Source: Galeopsis tetrahit
Lineage: Eukaryota; Streptophyta; Magnoliopsida; Lamiales; Lamiaceae
Assembly (NCBI GenBank): GCA_963675135.1
Contig: OY776124.1
Location: forward strand, 8,756,677-8,820,676
DNA: 64,000 bases
Reading direction: 5' to 3'
Part shown: piece by piece, positions 12,128-22,761 of the stretch
How positions within the stretch are numbered: the first letter of the stretch is position 1
Layout: each line of letters starts with the position of its first letter
Notes under the pieces: generated by a model
Told to the model about the DNA's origin: nothing
Databases searched by the model: none
What the model saw: the letters and a program-made list of their open reading frames with translations, nothing else
Program-made: the position numbers and the translations under genes

Positions 12128-12223
12128 ACACCCTTATTTAAAGATCCCATTTTTGTTGCTTTGTCTAATTGCTTCCACCTCTCTCTCTCTCTCTCCCTCC
12201 CTCCCTCTCTCTCTAATTCTCTA
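12128..12223 (+). promoter_or_regulatory. Lycopene cyclase core promoter and CT-rich leader
   Basis: A TATA-like TTATTTAAAG lies near 12134, about 90 bases before the start codon. A pyrimidine-rich (CT)n/(CCCT)n tract at 12179-12214 falls in the presumed leader. The ATG at 12224 is preceded by CTCTA. TATA assignment is by position only. Confidence 0.45.
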
Positions 12224-13711
12224 ATGGCGTCTATTCTCCGGCCATCTCCGCCGCCCCTACTTTCAACTTCAAGCCCATGTTCTTCCTTCCCTGCCAAGAC
12301 TCCATTTTTGCATCAAATTGCTAAAACCCCACCAAGAAAAGTTCACCAAAGAGTTCAAAGCAGCAAATTTGATAGCTTTCTTGATTTGGAACCCAAGTCA
12401 AAACCCGAATCTGTGGATTTTGATATCCCTTGGTTCAATCCGGCTGACCGTCCCCTGTTCGATGTGGTTGTCATCGGCGCCGGTCCAGCCGGTCTCCGGC
12501 TCGCCGAGCAAGTTGCCAGACATGGGATTAAGGTATGTTGTCTTGATCCTTCACCTCTTTCTATGTGGCCAAACAACTATGGTGTATGGACTGATGAGTT
12601 TGAGAATTTGGGGCTTGAGGATTGTTTGGATAAAACATGGCCTATGACTTGTGTTTATATTGATGAGCATAAAACCAAGTATTTAGACCGTGGTTATGGT
12701 AGAGTAAGTAGGAAAGATTTGAAATTGAAACTGTTGTCTAATTGTGCTGCAAATGGTGTGAAATTTCATAAGGCTAAGGCTTGGAAAGTGGAACATGAGG
12801 AGTTTGAGTCCTCAGTTACTTGTGATAGTGGCATTGAATTGAAAGCGAGTTTAATTGTTGATGCAAGTGGTTTTGCTAGCAGTTTTGTAGAGTATGATAA
12901 GCCTAGAAACCATGGCTATCAGATTGCTCATGGTATTTTGGCTGAAGTTGATGGGCATCCTTATGATTTGGACAAGATGGTTCTCATGGATTGGAGGGAC
13001 TCCCATCTTGGAAACGAGCCCGCTTTACGCGCTAACAATTCAAGATTTCCGACGTTTGTGTATGCAATGCCTTTTGATTCGAACTTGATATTTCTTGAAG
13101 AGACTTCTCTTGTTAGTAGACCAATGTTATCGTATTCTGAGGTGAAAAAAAGGATGGTGGCGAGGTTGAGGCAATTAGGTATACGAGTGAAAGCTGTGAT
13201 CGAGGATGAAAAGTGTGTGATCCCTATGGGAGGACCCCTTCCTCAGATCCCTCAAAGCTTGATGGCGATTGGGGGTAATTCGGGGATTGTTCATCCTGCT
13301 ACTGGCTACACTGTAGCTCAGACGATGGCTCTTGCCCCTGTTCTTGCAGAGACAATCGCCGAGTGTCTTGGCTCCACTAGAATGATTAGAGGAACTCCAC
13401 TCCATTACAAAGTTTGGAATGGACTGTGGCCTGTGGAGAAAAGATGTGTCAGGGAATTCCATAATTTTGGGATGGAGACATTGTTGAAACTCGATTTGAA
13501 TGGGACAAGGCGATTTTTCGATGCTTTCTTTGAGCTCAATCCTCATTATTGGCAGGGATTCTTGTCCTCGAGACTCTCTTTTCGGGAGCTTATTTCACTT
13601 GGTATCTCCCTCTTTGGACATGCCTCAAATCCTTCTAGGTTGGACATGCTGACAAAGTGCCCTGTACCATTGGCTAAAATGGTAGGTAATTTGGCACATG
13701 AAGCCATTTGA
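12224..13711 (+). CDS. CYC-B: Lycopene beta-cyclase, chromoplast/CYC-B type
   Basis: Plastid carotenoid cyclase of 495 residues in a single exon. It is predicted to close beta-ionone rings on lycopene; close paralogues act as capsanthin-capsorubin or neoxanthin synthase. The N-terminus (residues 1 to about 50) is Ser/Pro/Lys-rich and lacks acidic residues, like a plastid transit peptide. The dinucleotide-binding motif DVVVIGAGPAGLRLAEQ begins at about 80, followed by CCLDPSPLSMWPNNYGVW. The catalytic FLEET motif is at 290-294, with PMGGPLP and IVHPATGYTVAQ downstream. LGSTRMIRGTPL and the C-terminal FGMETLLKLDLNGTRRFFDAFF match tomato B-type cyclase. I chose the ATG at 12224 because translation upstream is CT-repeat leader and MASILRPSPPPLL resembles other family starts. 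Which ring reaction dominates cannot be read from sequence alone. Confidence 0.9.
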   Translation: MASILRPSPPPLLSTSSPCSSFPAKTPFLHQIAKTPPRKVHQRVQSSKFDSFLDLEPKSKPESVDFDIPWFNPADRPLFDVVVIGAGPAGLRLAEQVARHGIKVCCLDPSPLSMWPNNYGVWTDEFENLGLEDCLDKTWPMTCVYIDEHKTKYLDRGYGRVSRKDLKLKLLSNCAANGVKFHKAKAWKVEHEEFESSVTCDSGIELKASLIVDASGFASSFVEYDKPRNHGYQIAHGILAEVDGHPYDLDKMVLMDWRDSHLGNEPALRANNSRFPTFVYAMPFDSNLIFLEETSLVSRPMLSYSEVKKRMVARLRQLGIRVKAVIEDEKCVIPMGGPLPQIPQSLMAIGGNSGIVHPATGYTVAQTMALAPVLAETIAECLGSTRMIRGTPLHYKVWNGLWPVEKRCVREFHNFGMETLLKLDLNGTRRFFDAFFELNPHYWQGFLSSRLSFRELISLGISLFGHASNPSRLDMLTKCPVPLAKMVGNLAHEAI

Positions 13712-14407
13712 TTGAAATACTTGTAGTTGTTTCTATGAATTTTATAGTTTTTGGAATGTTAACATGAAAAGTTGTCCTGTGAATTGCAAGTTGTGTTGTT
13801 CTTTGTGTTTTTTTACTTTAACAAAAGGAATAACAATAAATATTTATTCATGTCTATGATTTTTTTTGGGCTTTGTCACGGCATATACATATATATTTAT
13901 GCAGAGAGAAAAATCTAAGTCTTATTAACCAACAAAATTTTTTATAGTTCACATTTTAACATATTCATTGTTTTAACTTTTAGTTGAACGGAAAAAAAAG
14001 TTAGATGTTAATTACTAATATGTGTCTTAAGTCAACATTTAGCACTACCTCTGTATTAAAAATTAATGTTATAACTAACTCTTTAATTTAGCAATACAGA
14101 TAATGTTAATTGCCTCATGTAACGTGGATTAGTGTGGTTAAAACTTAAAGAAAATGATGCAGTCTCCATAATTCTGGTACTTCACATAGAAAAATAAACC
14201 TACCAGCTTGAAATGTGTTAAGAGTTTAGTCAATGTTGATGAATATAAAAGTATATAAACAATAAAGTAGAATCCGAAAATATGATGAAAAAGTGATTAC
14301 ATTAATATCACGTTTATTTGGGGTACAAGAAAAGGACACATAGTAAATGAAGATAACTTGATGGTTACTTCAAAATTAAACTCATAACAAGTAGGATGAA
14401 ATGATGC
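13712..14407. other. Convergent intergenic between cyclase and proline-rich gene
   Basis: Should hold both 3' untranslated regions. It is AT-rich, with AATAAA-like motifs near 13830 on the plus strand, and nothing else is recognisable. Confidence 0.5.
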
Positions 14408-15922
14408 TCATGGAGGTGGAGTAGGGAATCCAAGTCCAAGATTAGGGGTAAATGGGGGACTTGGAATCGGGTGGTGATGGCGGTGGTGGTGGTGGCTTTT
14501 TGGTGAAGTTGAAATTGGAGGAATTTGAGGAGAACGTGACGTTGGTTGTGGGCTTGGGGAAGGATTAGAAACGGGAATTGATGGTGGTGGATTTTGAGTT
14601 GATGGAGGTGGATAGTTTGAGGAAGTTGGCGGGGTTGAAAATGAAGGAGTTGAGGGAGGAGGAGGACTTTTCGGTGGGCTTTGCGGAGGACTAAAAACGG
14701 GAGTTGATGGAGGTGAAAATGAAGGAGTTGAGGGAGGAGGGCTTTGCGGAGGACTAAAAACGGGAGTTGGTGGAGGTGAAAATGAAGGAGTTGAGGGAGG
14801 AGGGCTTTGCGGAGGACTAAAAACGGGAGTTGATGGAGGTGGAGGTGGATTATTTGAGGAACTTGGGGGTGAAAATGAAGGAGTTGAGGGAGGAGGACTT
14901 TTAGGTGGGCTTTGCGGAGGACTAAAAACAGGAGTTGATGGAGGTGGATAATTTGAGGAAGTTGGTGGGGGTGAAAATGAAGGAGTTGAGGGAGGAGGAC
15001 TTTTCGGTGGGCTTTGCGGAGGACTAAAAACGGGAGTTGATGGAGGTGGAGGTGAAAATGAAGGAGTTGAGGGAGGAGGACTTTTCGATGGGCTTTGCGG
15101 AGGACTAAAAACGGGAGTTGATGGAGGTGGAGGTGAGAATGAAGGAGTTGAGGGAGGAGGACTTTTCGGTGGGCTTTGCGGAGGACTAAAAACGGGAGTT
15201 GATGGAGGTGGAGGTGAAAATGAAGGAGTTGAGGGAGGAGGACTTTTCGGTGGGCTTTGCGGAGGACTAAAAACGGGAGTTGAGGGAGGTGGAGGTGAGA
15301 ATGAAGGAGTTGAGGGAGGAGGACTTTTCGGTGGGCTTTGCGGAGGACTAGAAACGGGAGTTGATGGAGGTGGAGGTGAAAATGAAGGAGTTGAGGGAGG
15401 AGGACTTTTCGGTGGGCTTTGTGGAGGACTAAAAACGGGAGTTGATGGAGGTGGTGGATAATTTGAGGAAGTTGGTGGGGGTGAAAATGAAGGAGTTGAG
15501 GGAGGAGGACTTTTCGGTGGAGGATTATAGATTGGAGGCGGAGTATTTGATGAGGTTGGTGGAGGTGCATACACCGGAATTAATGGTGGACTTTGTGGTG
15601 GAGGGTAGACAGGAAATGGTGGAGGTAAAGTTGGTATGCTCGGCGATGAAACTGGCGGGTCTTGATAAGTAGGATCCGATGGTGGTTGTGGACTGATTGG
15701 AGGCGGAGTTTCAACTGGCCACGGAGTAGGTATAACTTGCGGTGGCTGGTGAAAAAATGGATGGTGATGGTGATGAAAATGGTGTAACCAGTGTGACCAA
15801 ATACACAACTTGTCTAATGGATCACATGAAAAAAAGTTTCCAGCAACGACGGTGACATTTAAAACACCCGATAGGATCACTGAAACTGCAACGAGATTCA
15901 AGAAAGCCAGAGAAGTTTTCAT
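14408..15922 (-). CDS. Secreted proline-rich cell-wall protein (extensin-like)
   Basis: Predicted wall glycoprotein of 504 residues in a single exon. The start at 15922 precedes a good signal peptide (MKTSLAFLNLVAVSVILSG, then VTVVAG), so the longer upstream frame is rejected. The mature N-terminus has two Cys (SCDPLDKLC), then a His-rich stretch (HHFHHHHHP) and PPQVIPTPWP. The bulk is a tandem array of about ten roughly 27-residue units that alternate SPPPSTPSFSPPP with STPVFSPPQSPP. SP2-4 motifs are typical arabinosylation sites. Tyr is almost absent from the repeats, so classical extensin Tyr cross-linking looks unlikely. Some units have insertions (PTSSNYPPP) or losses. The tail carries another His cluster (SPKSHHHHRHHHP). 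A TATA box lies about 80 bases upstream. Confidence 0.85.
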   Translation of the reverse strand: MKTSLAFLNLVAVSVILSGVLNVTVVAGNFFSCDPLDKLCIWSHWLHHFHHHHHPFFHQPPQVIPTPWPVETPPPISPQPPSDPTYQDPPVSSPSIPTLPPPFPVYPPPQSPPLIPVYAPPPTSSNTPPPIYNPPPKSPPPSTPSFSPPPTSSNYPPPPSTPVFSPPQSPPKSPPPSTPSFSPPPPSTPVSSPPQSPPKSPPPSTPSFSPPPPSTPVFSPPQSPPKSPPPSTPSFSPPPPSTPVFSPPQSPPKSPPPSTPSFSPPPPSTPVFSPPQSPSKSPPPSTPSFSPPPPSTPVFSPPQSPPKSPPPSTPSFSPPPTSSNYPPPSTPVFSPPQSPPKSPPPSTPSFSPPSSSNNPPPPPSTPVFSPPQSPPPSTPSFSPPPTPVFSPPQSPPPSTPSFSPPSTPVFSPPQSPPKSPPPPSTPSFSTPPTSSNYPPPSTQNPPPSIPVSNPSPSPQPTSRSPQIPPISTSPKSHHHHRHHHPIPSPPFTPNLGLGFPTPPP

Positions 15923-15998
15923 GGCTGTAATGAAAATGCAGGCAGCTACAGAGGAGTTTTGTGTTTTGTGGGTGCTTTTTTCTGTGAGACGAAGCGTT

Positions 15999-16007
15999 AA
16001 TTTATAG
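15999..16007 (-). promoter_or_regulatory. TATA box of the proline-rich protein gene
   Basis: On the minus strand the sequence reads GCTATAAATTAACG, a good plant TATA box about 77-85 bases upstream of the start codon at 15922. Confidence 0.6.
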
Positions 16008-16471
16008 CGGTTTGAGGTCACGTTTTCAGGAACAATGGTTGTTGATGTAGTTGTACTAAATTGGTGGTTTGTGCAGCCATGGTTAATGGTGAAAGAGGTT
16101 GATAAGTACATTTATGTTTGAGTTTGTATTCTTGCCATGGTTTTTTGGATTTTTGGTTCATAGTTTTTATTACATTTGACAGCAGCATAGGTTGTTAGCA
16201 TTAAAGATTGTTTGTTGTTGAGCTCTTAAAAATAAAAAAGTCTTCTATGTGAAATAGGTAAAATGTGGGTAACAATTACTCCCTTCGTTTCATTTAGAGT
16301 AAAAGTATTGTAGGACATTGTGAATAAAGTGATTGTTTGTGAATAAAGTTGATGACAATTTGAGTAATTAAGTGATGGTTAAAATAAAGTGTATGTGACT
16401 ACATTTTGTGAACGGAGAGAGTAATTTTTTAATTTAGTTTTTTTTTTTCCTAGCAAAATAGAGCAATAATA

Positions 16472-16573
16472 CTCCCTTGTTTCTAGTATATTTTCTAAAA
16501 AAAATTGAAACAAGAACACTTATGTAGACAATCTAAAAGAGGAAATAGGAACACTTTATGTGGATGGAGGGAG
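16472..16573. mobile_element. Small Stowaway-like MITE
   Basis: Ends are CTCCCTTGTTTCTAGTATAT and a right end GTGGATGGAGGGAG, flanked by TA on both sides. Diverged copies sit at the same place in block B (about 18531-18615) and block C (about 20877-20981). The insertion therefore predates the block duplications. A sister element of about 143 bases lies at 16279-16421. Confidence 0.65.
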
Positions 16574-16804
16574 TAGGATTTTAAACCCGGTCCACACATG
16601 TGCGTGCATTGTTACTTAAACATTTTACTTTTAACCAACTCCGTAATCGAGACACTTCATCTCCACGTGTAGATTTAAGGGATACTCGTTAATTCTAAAA
16701 AATGATTGTGTACGTTTCTTGGTTTTCATAATAACCACGTAGTGCATTTCTAAAGGCAGATGATACCCCTGTCAATTGAAACAATCCATCGATCCACACT
16801 TCGT

Positions 16805-17636
16805 AGGCGAAGTGTCATTCGAATAAAACGTGGCTACTATTTCTACCGCTTCTTTGTCAAAAACACAATTTAAATTCGCCCCCATATTGAAGTATTTTTC
16901 TTTTATGCAGATTTGTCGTTGTCGAAAGTCTTCCCATTATTCTAGGTGAAGTTTCATTCGAATAAAACGTAAATATTATTTCTACCGCTTCTTTGTCGCA
17001 CACAATTAAAGTTCGCCCCATCTTGAAGTATTTCCCTTTTATGTAGATTTGTCGTTGTCGAAAGTCTTCCCATTATTCTAGGTGAAATTTCATTCGAATA
17101 AAACACGTGACTACTATTTCTACCGCTTCTTTATCGAAAACATAATTTAAATTCGCCTCCATATTGAAGTATTTTCCTTTTATGCAGATTTGTCTTTGTC
17201 GAAAGTCTTCCCATTATACTAGGTGATGTTTCATTCGAATAAAATGCGACTACTATTTCTACCACTTCTTTATCGACAACATAATTTAAATTCGCCCCAT
17301 ATTGAAGTATTTTTCTTTTATGCAGATTTGTCATTGTCAAAATTCTTCCCATTATACAAGGCGAAGTTTCATTCAAATAAAACGTGACTACTATTTCAAC
17401 CGCTTCTTTGTCGAAAACACAATTTAAATTCGCCACATCTTAAAGTATTTTCCTTTTATGTAAATTTGTCGTTGTCGAAATTCTTCACATTATACTAGGC
17501 GAAGTTTCATTCGAATAAAACGTGACTACTATTTCTACTGCTTCTTTGTCGAAAACACAATTTAATTTGCACAATCTTAATGTATTTTCCTTTTACGCAA
17601 ATTTGTCGTCTTCGAAAGTCTTCTCATTATACCTAA
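16805..17636. repeat. 138-base tandem repeat, block A (6 units)
   Basis: Each unit runs through GAAGTTTCATTCGAATAAAA, ACTACTATTTCTACCGCTTC, TTTGTCGAAAACACAATTTA, CCTTTTATGCAGATTTGTCG and AAAGTCTTCCCATTATACTA. Unit starts lie near 16805, 16943, 17080, 17220, 17358 and 17499. The period of about 138 bases is divisible by three. Several neighbouring units are open on the minus strand, giving peptides such as DKEAVEIVVTFYSNETSP. Confidence 0.9.
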
Positions 17637-18294
17637 CAAGGTACGATGAAAATGAATTAATTATCTTTTATTCCCATTAATCACTATATATAATTACTTC
17701 TTTGCATAATACATAAAATGACACATGTACTATTAACTTTTATTTCGAAAGGTCCCTAAACTATTTTTTTAATATGTCCTTGAACTATATAAATTATATT
17801 TCACGAGGCCCCTAGTAACGAAAACTCACGAATGTTGCCGTGCCAAACTAACGTTTTCCGTTAAAATAGATACACTGCCACTATTTCTTTTATATTTTAT
17901 CAAATTTCATTTCAATTTATTAAAATCTGACTTTCACCTGTGAAAAAAAAAATCTCAATTTCTCACACCCTAAATATGAAATAGAAGTCAATTTAGTTCC
18001 AAAACTTTTTGACCTTTTTTTGGGACAAAATGAGAATAAATTGTAAAAAATTGACTAAATTGATACATTTAATTTTTTTTGGGACCCTTTCAGAAAAGGT
18101 TTAAAGCTATGGGAGACTTATATCCCTTAAATATCATGCTTGAAGAAAATTGATCTAAGGGTAGTTTTGCATAGATTTGCAGAGAATTTAGGTTTTTTAT
18201 AAGAATTTTCTTCCAGAATTGGATTTAGGATTTTTGAGATCGAATTTGGTTTTTTTATTTTATTTTTATTTATTTATGTATAAGAATTCATTAG

Positions 18295-20655
18295 TGTTTG
18301 AGTTTGTATTCTTGCCATGGTTTTGAGGATTTCTGGTTCATAGTTTTTATTACATTTGACAACAGCATAGGTTGTGGCATTAATGATTGTTTGTTGTTGA
18401 GCTCTATAAAGCTGTAAAAATAAAAAAGTCTTCTCTTGATTATGTGAAATAGGTAAAATATGGGTAACAATTAATTTTTTTTTAGTTTAGTTTTTTTTTT
18501 TTTTAGTTTTGCCTATCGTTGAGCAATAATACTCCCTCTAAAAAATGAAACAAGAACACTTATGTGGACAATTAAAAAAGAAAAATAAGAACACTTTATA
18601 TGGACGAAGGAAGAAGGATTTTTAACATAGTCCACACGTGCGTGCATTGTTACTCAAACCTTTTACTTCTAACCAACTCCGTAGTCGATACACTTCATCT
18701 CCACGTGTAGATTTTCAAGGGATACTCGTTCATTCTAAAAATGATTGTGTTTCTTGATTTTAATAATAACCACGTAGTGCATTTCTAAAGGCAGTTGATA
18801 TGTACCCCCGCCAATTGCAACAATCCATCCACTTTGTAGGCGAAGTTGCATTCGAATAAAACGTGGCGACTTTTTCTATCGCTTCTTTGTCGAAAACACA
18901 ACTTAAATTTGTCCCATCTTGAAGTATTTTCCTTTTTTGCAAATTTGTCGTTGTCGAAAGGCTTCCCATTACACTAGCTGAAGTTTAATTCGAATAAAAC
19001 ATGACTACTATTTTTACTGCTTCTTTGTCGAAAATACAATTTAAATTCGCACCATCTTAAAGTATATATATATATATATATATTTTCCTTTTATGCAGAT
19101 TTGTCGTTGTTGAAAGTCTTCCCAATATACTAGGCGAAGTTTCATTCGAATAAAGCGTGACTACTATTTCTACTGCTTCTTTGTCGAAAACACAATTTAA
19201 TTCGCCCCATCTTAATGCATTTTCCTTTTATGCAGATTTGTCGTCTTCGAAAGTCTTCCCATTATACCTCACAAGGTACGATGAAAATGAATTAATTATT
19301 TTTTATTCTCATTAATTAATCACTAACCAACTACGTAGTCGAGACCCTTCATCTCCACGTGTAAAGTTTTAAGGAATACTCGTTCATTGTAAAAAATGAC
19401 TGTGTTTCTTGATTTTCATAATATATAACCACGTAGTGCATTTCTAAAGGCAGTTGATACCCCCGCCAATTGAAACAATCCATCGATCCACACTTTGTAG
19501 GCGAAGTTGCATTCGAATAAAACGTGGCTACTATTTTTATTGCTTCTTTGTCGGAAACACAATTTAAATTCACCCCATATTAAAGTATTTTCCTTTTATG
19601 CAGATTTGTCGTTGTCGAAAGACTTTCCATTATTCTAGGTGAAGTTTCATTCGAATAAAACGTACTAGTATTTCTACCTTAAATTCGCCCCATATTGAAT
19701 TATTTTCCTTTTATGCGGATTTTTTGTCGTCGAAAGTCTTTCCATTGTACTAGGCGAAGTTTCATTCGAATAAAACGTGACTACTATTTCAACTGCTTTC
19801 TTTGTCGAAACCACAATTTAAATTCGCCACATCTTAAAGTATTTTCCTTTTATGTAAATTTGTTGTTGTCGAAATTCTTCCCATTATACTAGGCGAAGTT
19901 TCATTCGAATAAAACGTGACTACTATTTCTACTTCTTCTTTGTCGAAAACACAATTTAATTTGCCTCATCTTAATGTATTTTCCTTTTATGCAAATTTGT
20001 CGTTTTCGAAAGTCTTCCCATTATACCTAACAAGGTACGATGAAAATGAATAAATTATCTTTTATTCTCATTAATCACTATATATAATTACTTTTTGGCA
20101 TAATACATAAAATGACCCATGTACTATTAACTTTTATTCGAAAGGCCCCTAAACTATTTTTTTAATAAGCCCTTGAACTATATAAATTATATTTCACGAG
20201 ACCCCTAGTAATGAAAACTCGCGAATCTTGTCGAGCCAAACTAACGTTTTCCGTTAAAATAGATACACCACTACTATTTCTTTTATATTTTATCAAATTT
20301 CATTTCAATTTATCAAAATCTGACTTTCACTTATGAGAAAAAATCCCAATTTCTCACACCCTAAGTCAATTTAGTTCCATAATTATTTTACCTTTTTTTG
20401 GAATCAAATCAGAACAAATTGTAAAAAATAGGATTAAATTGATACATTTAACTTTTTTGTTACCCTTTCAAAAATGATTTAAAGGTATGGGAGACTTATA
20501 TCCCCGTAAATATCATGCTTGAAGAAAATTCATGTAATGGTAGTTTTGCATAGATTTGTAGAGAATTTAGGTTTTTTATAGTTAAGAATTTTCTTCAAGA
20601 ATGGGATTTAGGATTTTTGAGATCGAATTTGGTTTTTTTTTTTTTTAAGAATTCA
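18295..20655. repeat. Higher-order repeat block B
   Basis: Collinear with block A from GTTTGAGTTTGTATTCTTGC. It differs by an internal restart: after three 138-base units (18839-19270) the trailing AAGGTACGATGAAAATG appears, then the TCTCCACGTGTA module again (about 19320-19497), then four more units (19498-20030), one of them shortened. The trailing module ends near GATTTTTGAGATCGAATTTG. Confidence 0.85.
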
Positions 20656-22530
20656 TTTATGTTTGAGTTTGTATTCTTGCCATGGTTTTTTTGGATTTCT
20701 AGTTCATATAGTTTTTATTACATTCAACAACAGCATAGTTGTGTGGCATTAATGAGTGTTTGTTGTTGAGCTCTAATATAAAAAAGTCTTCTCTTGATTA
20801 TGTGAAATAGGTAAAATATGGGTAACAATTAATTTTTTTTGAGTTTTTTTTTTTTTTTCAAAGTTTTGCCCAATAATACTCCCTCATTTCCGGTATATTT
20901 TCTAAAAATTTGAAACAACTAACACTTATGTAGACAATTTAAAAAGGGGAATAAGAATACTTTATGTGAACGGAGGGAGTACAATTTTTAACCTAGTTCA
21001 CACATGTGAGTGCATTGTTAATCAAACCTTTTACTTCTAACCAACTCCGATCCATAGTCGAGACACTTCATCTCCACGTGTAGAGTTTTAAGAAATACTC
21101 GTTCATTCTAAAAAATGATTGTGTTTCTAGATTTTCATAATAACCACGTAGTGCATTTCTAAAGGCAGTTGATACCCCCGCTAATTGCAACAATCCATAT
21201 ATCCACTTTGTAGGCGAAGTTGCATTCGAATAAAACGTGGCGACTATTTCTATTGCTTCTTTGTCGAAAGCACAACTTAAATTTGTCCCATCTTGAAGTA
21301 TTTTCCTTTAATTTTATGCATATTTGTCGTTGTCGAAAGTGTTCCCATTATTCTAGGTGAAGTTTCATTCGAATAAAATGTGACTACTATTTCTACCGCT
21401 TCTTTATCGAAAACATAATTTAAATTCGCCCCAATATTGAAGTATTTTCCTTTTATGCAGATTGTCGTTGTCGAAATTCTTCCCATTATACTAGGCGAAG
21501 TTTCATTCGAATAAAACGTGACTACTATTTCTACTGCTTCTTTGTCGAAAACACAATTTAAATTCGCCCCATCTTAAAGTATTTTCCTTTTATGCAGATT
21601 TGTCGTTGTCGAAAGTCTTCCCATTATACTAGGGGCAGTTTCATCCGAATAAAACGTGACTACTATTTCTATTGCTTCTTTGTCGAAAGCACAATTTAAT
21701 TCGCCCCACCTTAATGTATTTTCCTTTTATACAGATTTGTCGTCTTCGAAAGTCTTCCCATTATACTAGGGGCAGTTTCATTCGAATAAAACGTGACTAC
21801 TATTTCTACGGCTTCTTTGTTGAAAACACAATTTAATTCGTCTCATCTTAATGTATTTTCCTTTTATACAGATTTGTCGTCTTCGAAAGTCTTCCCATTA
21901 TACCTGACAAGATACAATGAAAATGAATTATTATCTTTTATTCTCATTAACTACTATATATAATTAGCATAATACATCAAATGGCTCCTGAACTATTACC
22001 TTTTATTTCGAAAGGCCTGGAGTATATTTTATTTTAATAAGCTCTTGAACTATATAAATTATATATATTTCATGAGGCCTCTAGTAAAGAATCTTGTTGA
22101 GTCAGACTAACGTTTTTCGTCAAAATAGATACACTATCACTATTTTTTTTCTTCATATTATATCAAATTTCATTTCAATTTATCAAAATTTGACTTTCAC
22201 CAAAAAAAAAAGGAACTCAAAATTTTTAAACTCCATGCTTGAAGAAAATTATTAAAAAAACTAAATTTTCTGCAAATCTATGCAAAATGATTTTTTTTCA
22301 CTGGTGAAAGACAAATTTTGATAAATTGAAATAAAATTTGATAAAATATAAAAGAAATAGTAATGGTATATCTATTTAAAAAAAAAAAAAACGTTAGTCT
22401 ATGAGTTTTCGTTACTAAAAGCTTCATGAAACATAATTTATATAGTTCAAAAACTTATTAAAACAAAAAATAGTTCTAAATATATGTCGAACCAAAAGTT
22501 GATAGTTCAAAATTCTATTATGCGTTACTT
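20656..22530. repeat. Higher-order repeat block C with inverted end
   Basis: Collinear with A and B from TTTATGTTTGAGTTTGTATT through five 138-base units (about 21211-21905). The trailing module (21972 to about 22200) is then followed by its own inverted copy (about 22304-22526, ending TTCTATTATGC), forming a foldback of roughly 220-base arms that A and B lack. Confidence 0.8.
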
Positions 22531-22761
22531 TTTTAATCATTCTCACAATGGAGCAGGTTATTGACAACTCCTCCACAAAATAAAACCTAGCTAATCCCCC
22601 ACACATCATTAAACCAATTATATATTATATTAGTAATTAATAACTAATCCATCAACTAATTAATTTGTTTGCCATGCACTATATATAAATCCCTTTTCTT
22701 CATCCATCATAATATATCATCACAATTACAATTAATCAAAATTTAATAATATATCTTGGGG
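22531..22761 (+). promoter_or_regulatory. CASP promoter and leader
   Basis: The sequence CACTATATATAAATCCC at 22677-22693 is a good TATA box about 70-80 bases before the CASP start codon at 22762. The rest is AT-rich. Confidence 0.6.

Larger units (their letters stand above)
10073..12223. other. Intergenic between VAMP714 and lycopene cyclase
   Basis: Contains the VAMP714 3' untranslated region, the duplicated segment with a Stowaway insertion (10964-11388), a 68-base tandem duplication (11696 to about 11825) and the cyclase promoter. I see no gene. Confidence 0.5.
16111..18294. repeat. Higher-order repeat block A
   Basis: Starts TTTATGTTTGAGTTTGTATT, just upstream of the proline-rich gene. 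In order it holds: a module with GTTTGTTGTTGAGCTC; two small Stowaway-like elements (16279-16421 and 16472-16573); the TCTCCACGTGTAGA module; six 138-base units (about 16805-17636); and a trailing module with CGAAAGGTCCCTAAACTATT and GTTTTCCGTTAAAATAGATA. Blocks B and C repeat this order. Confidence 0.85.

Noticed and set aside
12095..12223. In-frame N-terminal extension of the lycopene cyclase
   Set aside because: It translates the CT-rich leader and a TATA-like region; MASILRPSPPP at 12224 is a normal plastid protein start.
14365..15570. 401-residue minus-strand frame rich in Leu, His and Pro
   Set aside because: It is a shifted-frame shadow of the proline-rich repeats; the other frame has the signal peptide and ordered SPPP units.
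15923..16111. In-frame N-terminal extension of the proline-rich protein
   Set aside because: It lies across the TATA box and lacks a signal peptide, whereas the ATG at 15922 starts a clear one.
16805..21905. CRISPR-like or centromeric satellite array
   Set aside because: Repeats are adjacent without unique spacers and only about 18 units occur, mixed with promoter-like and MITE modules. It is a local tandem expansion.
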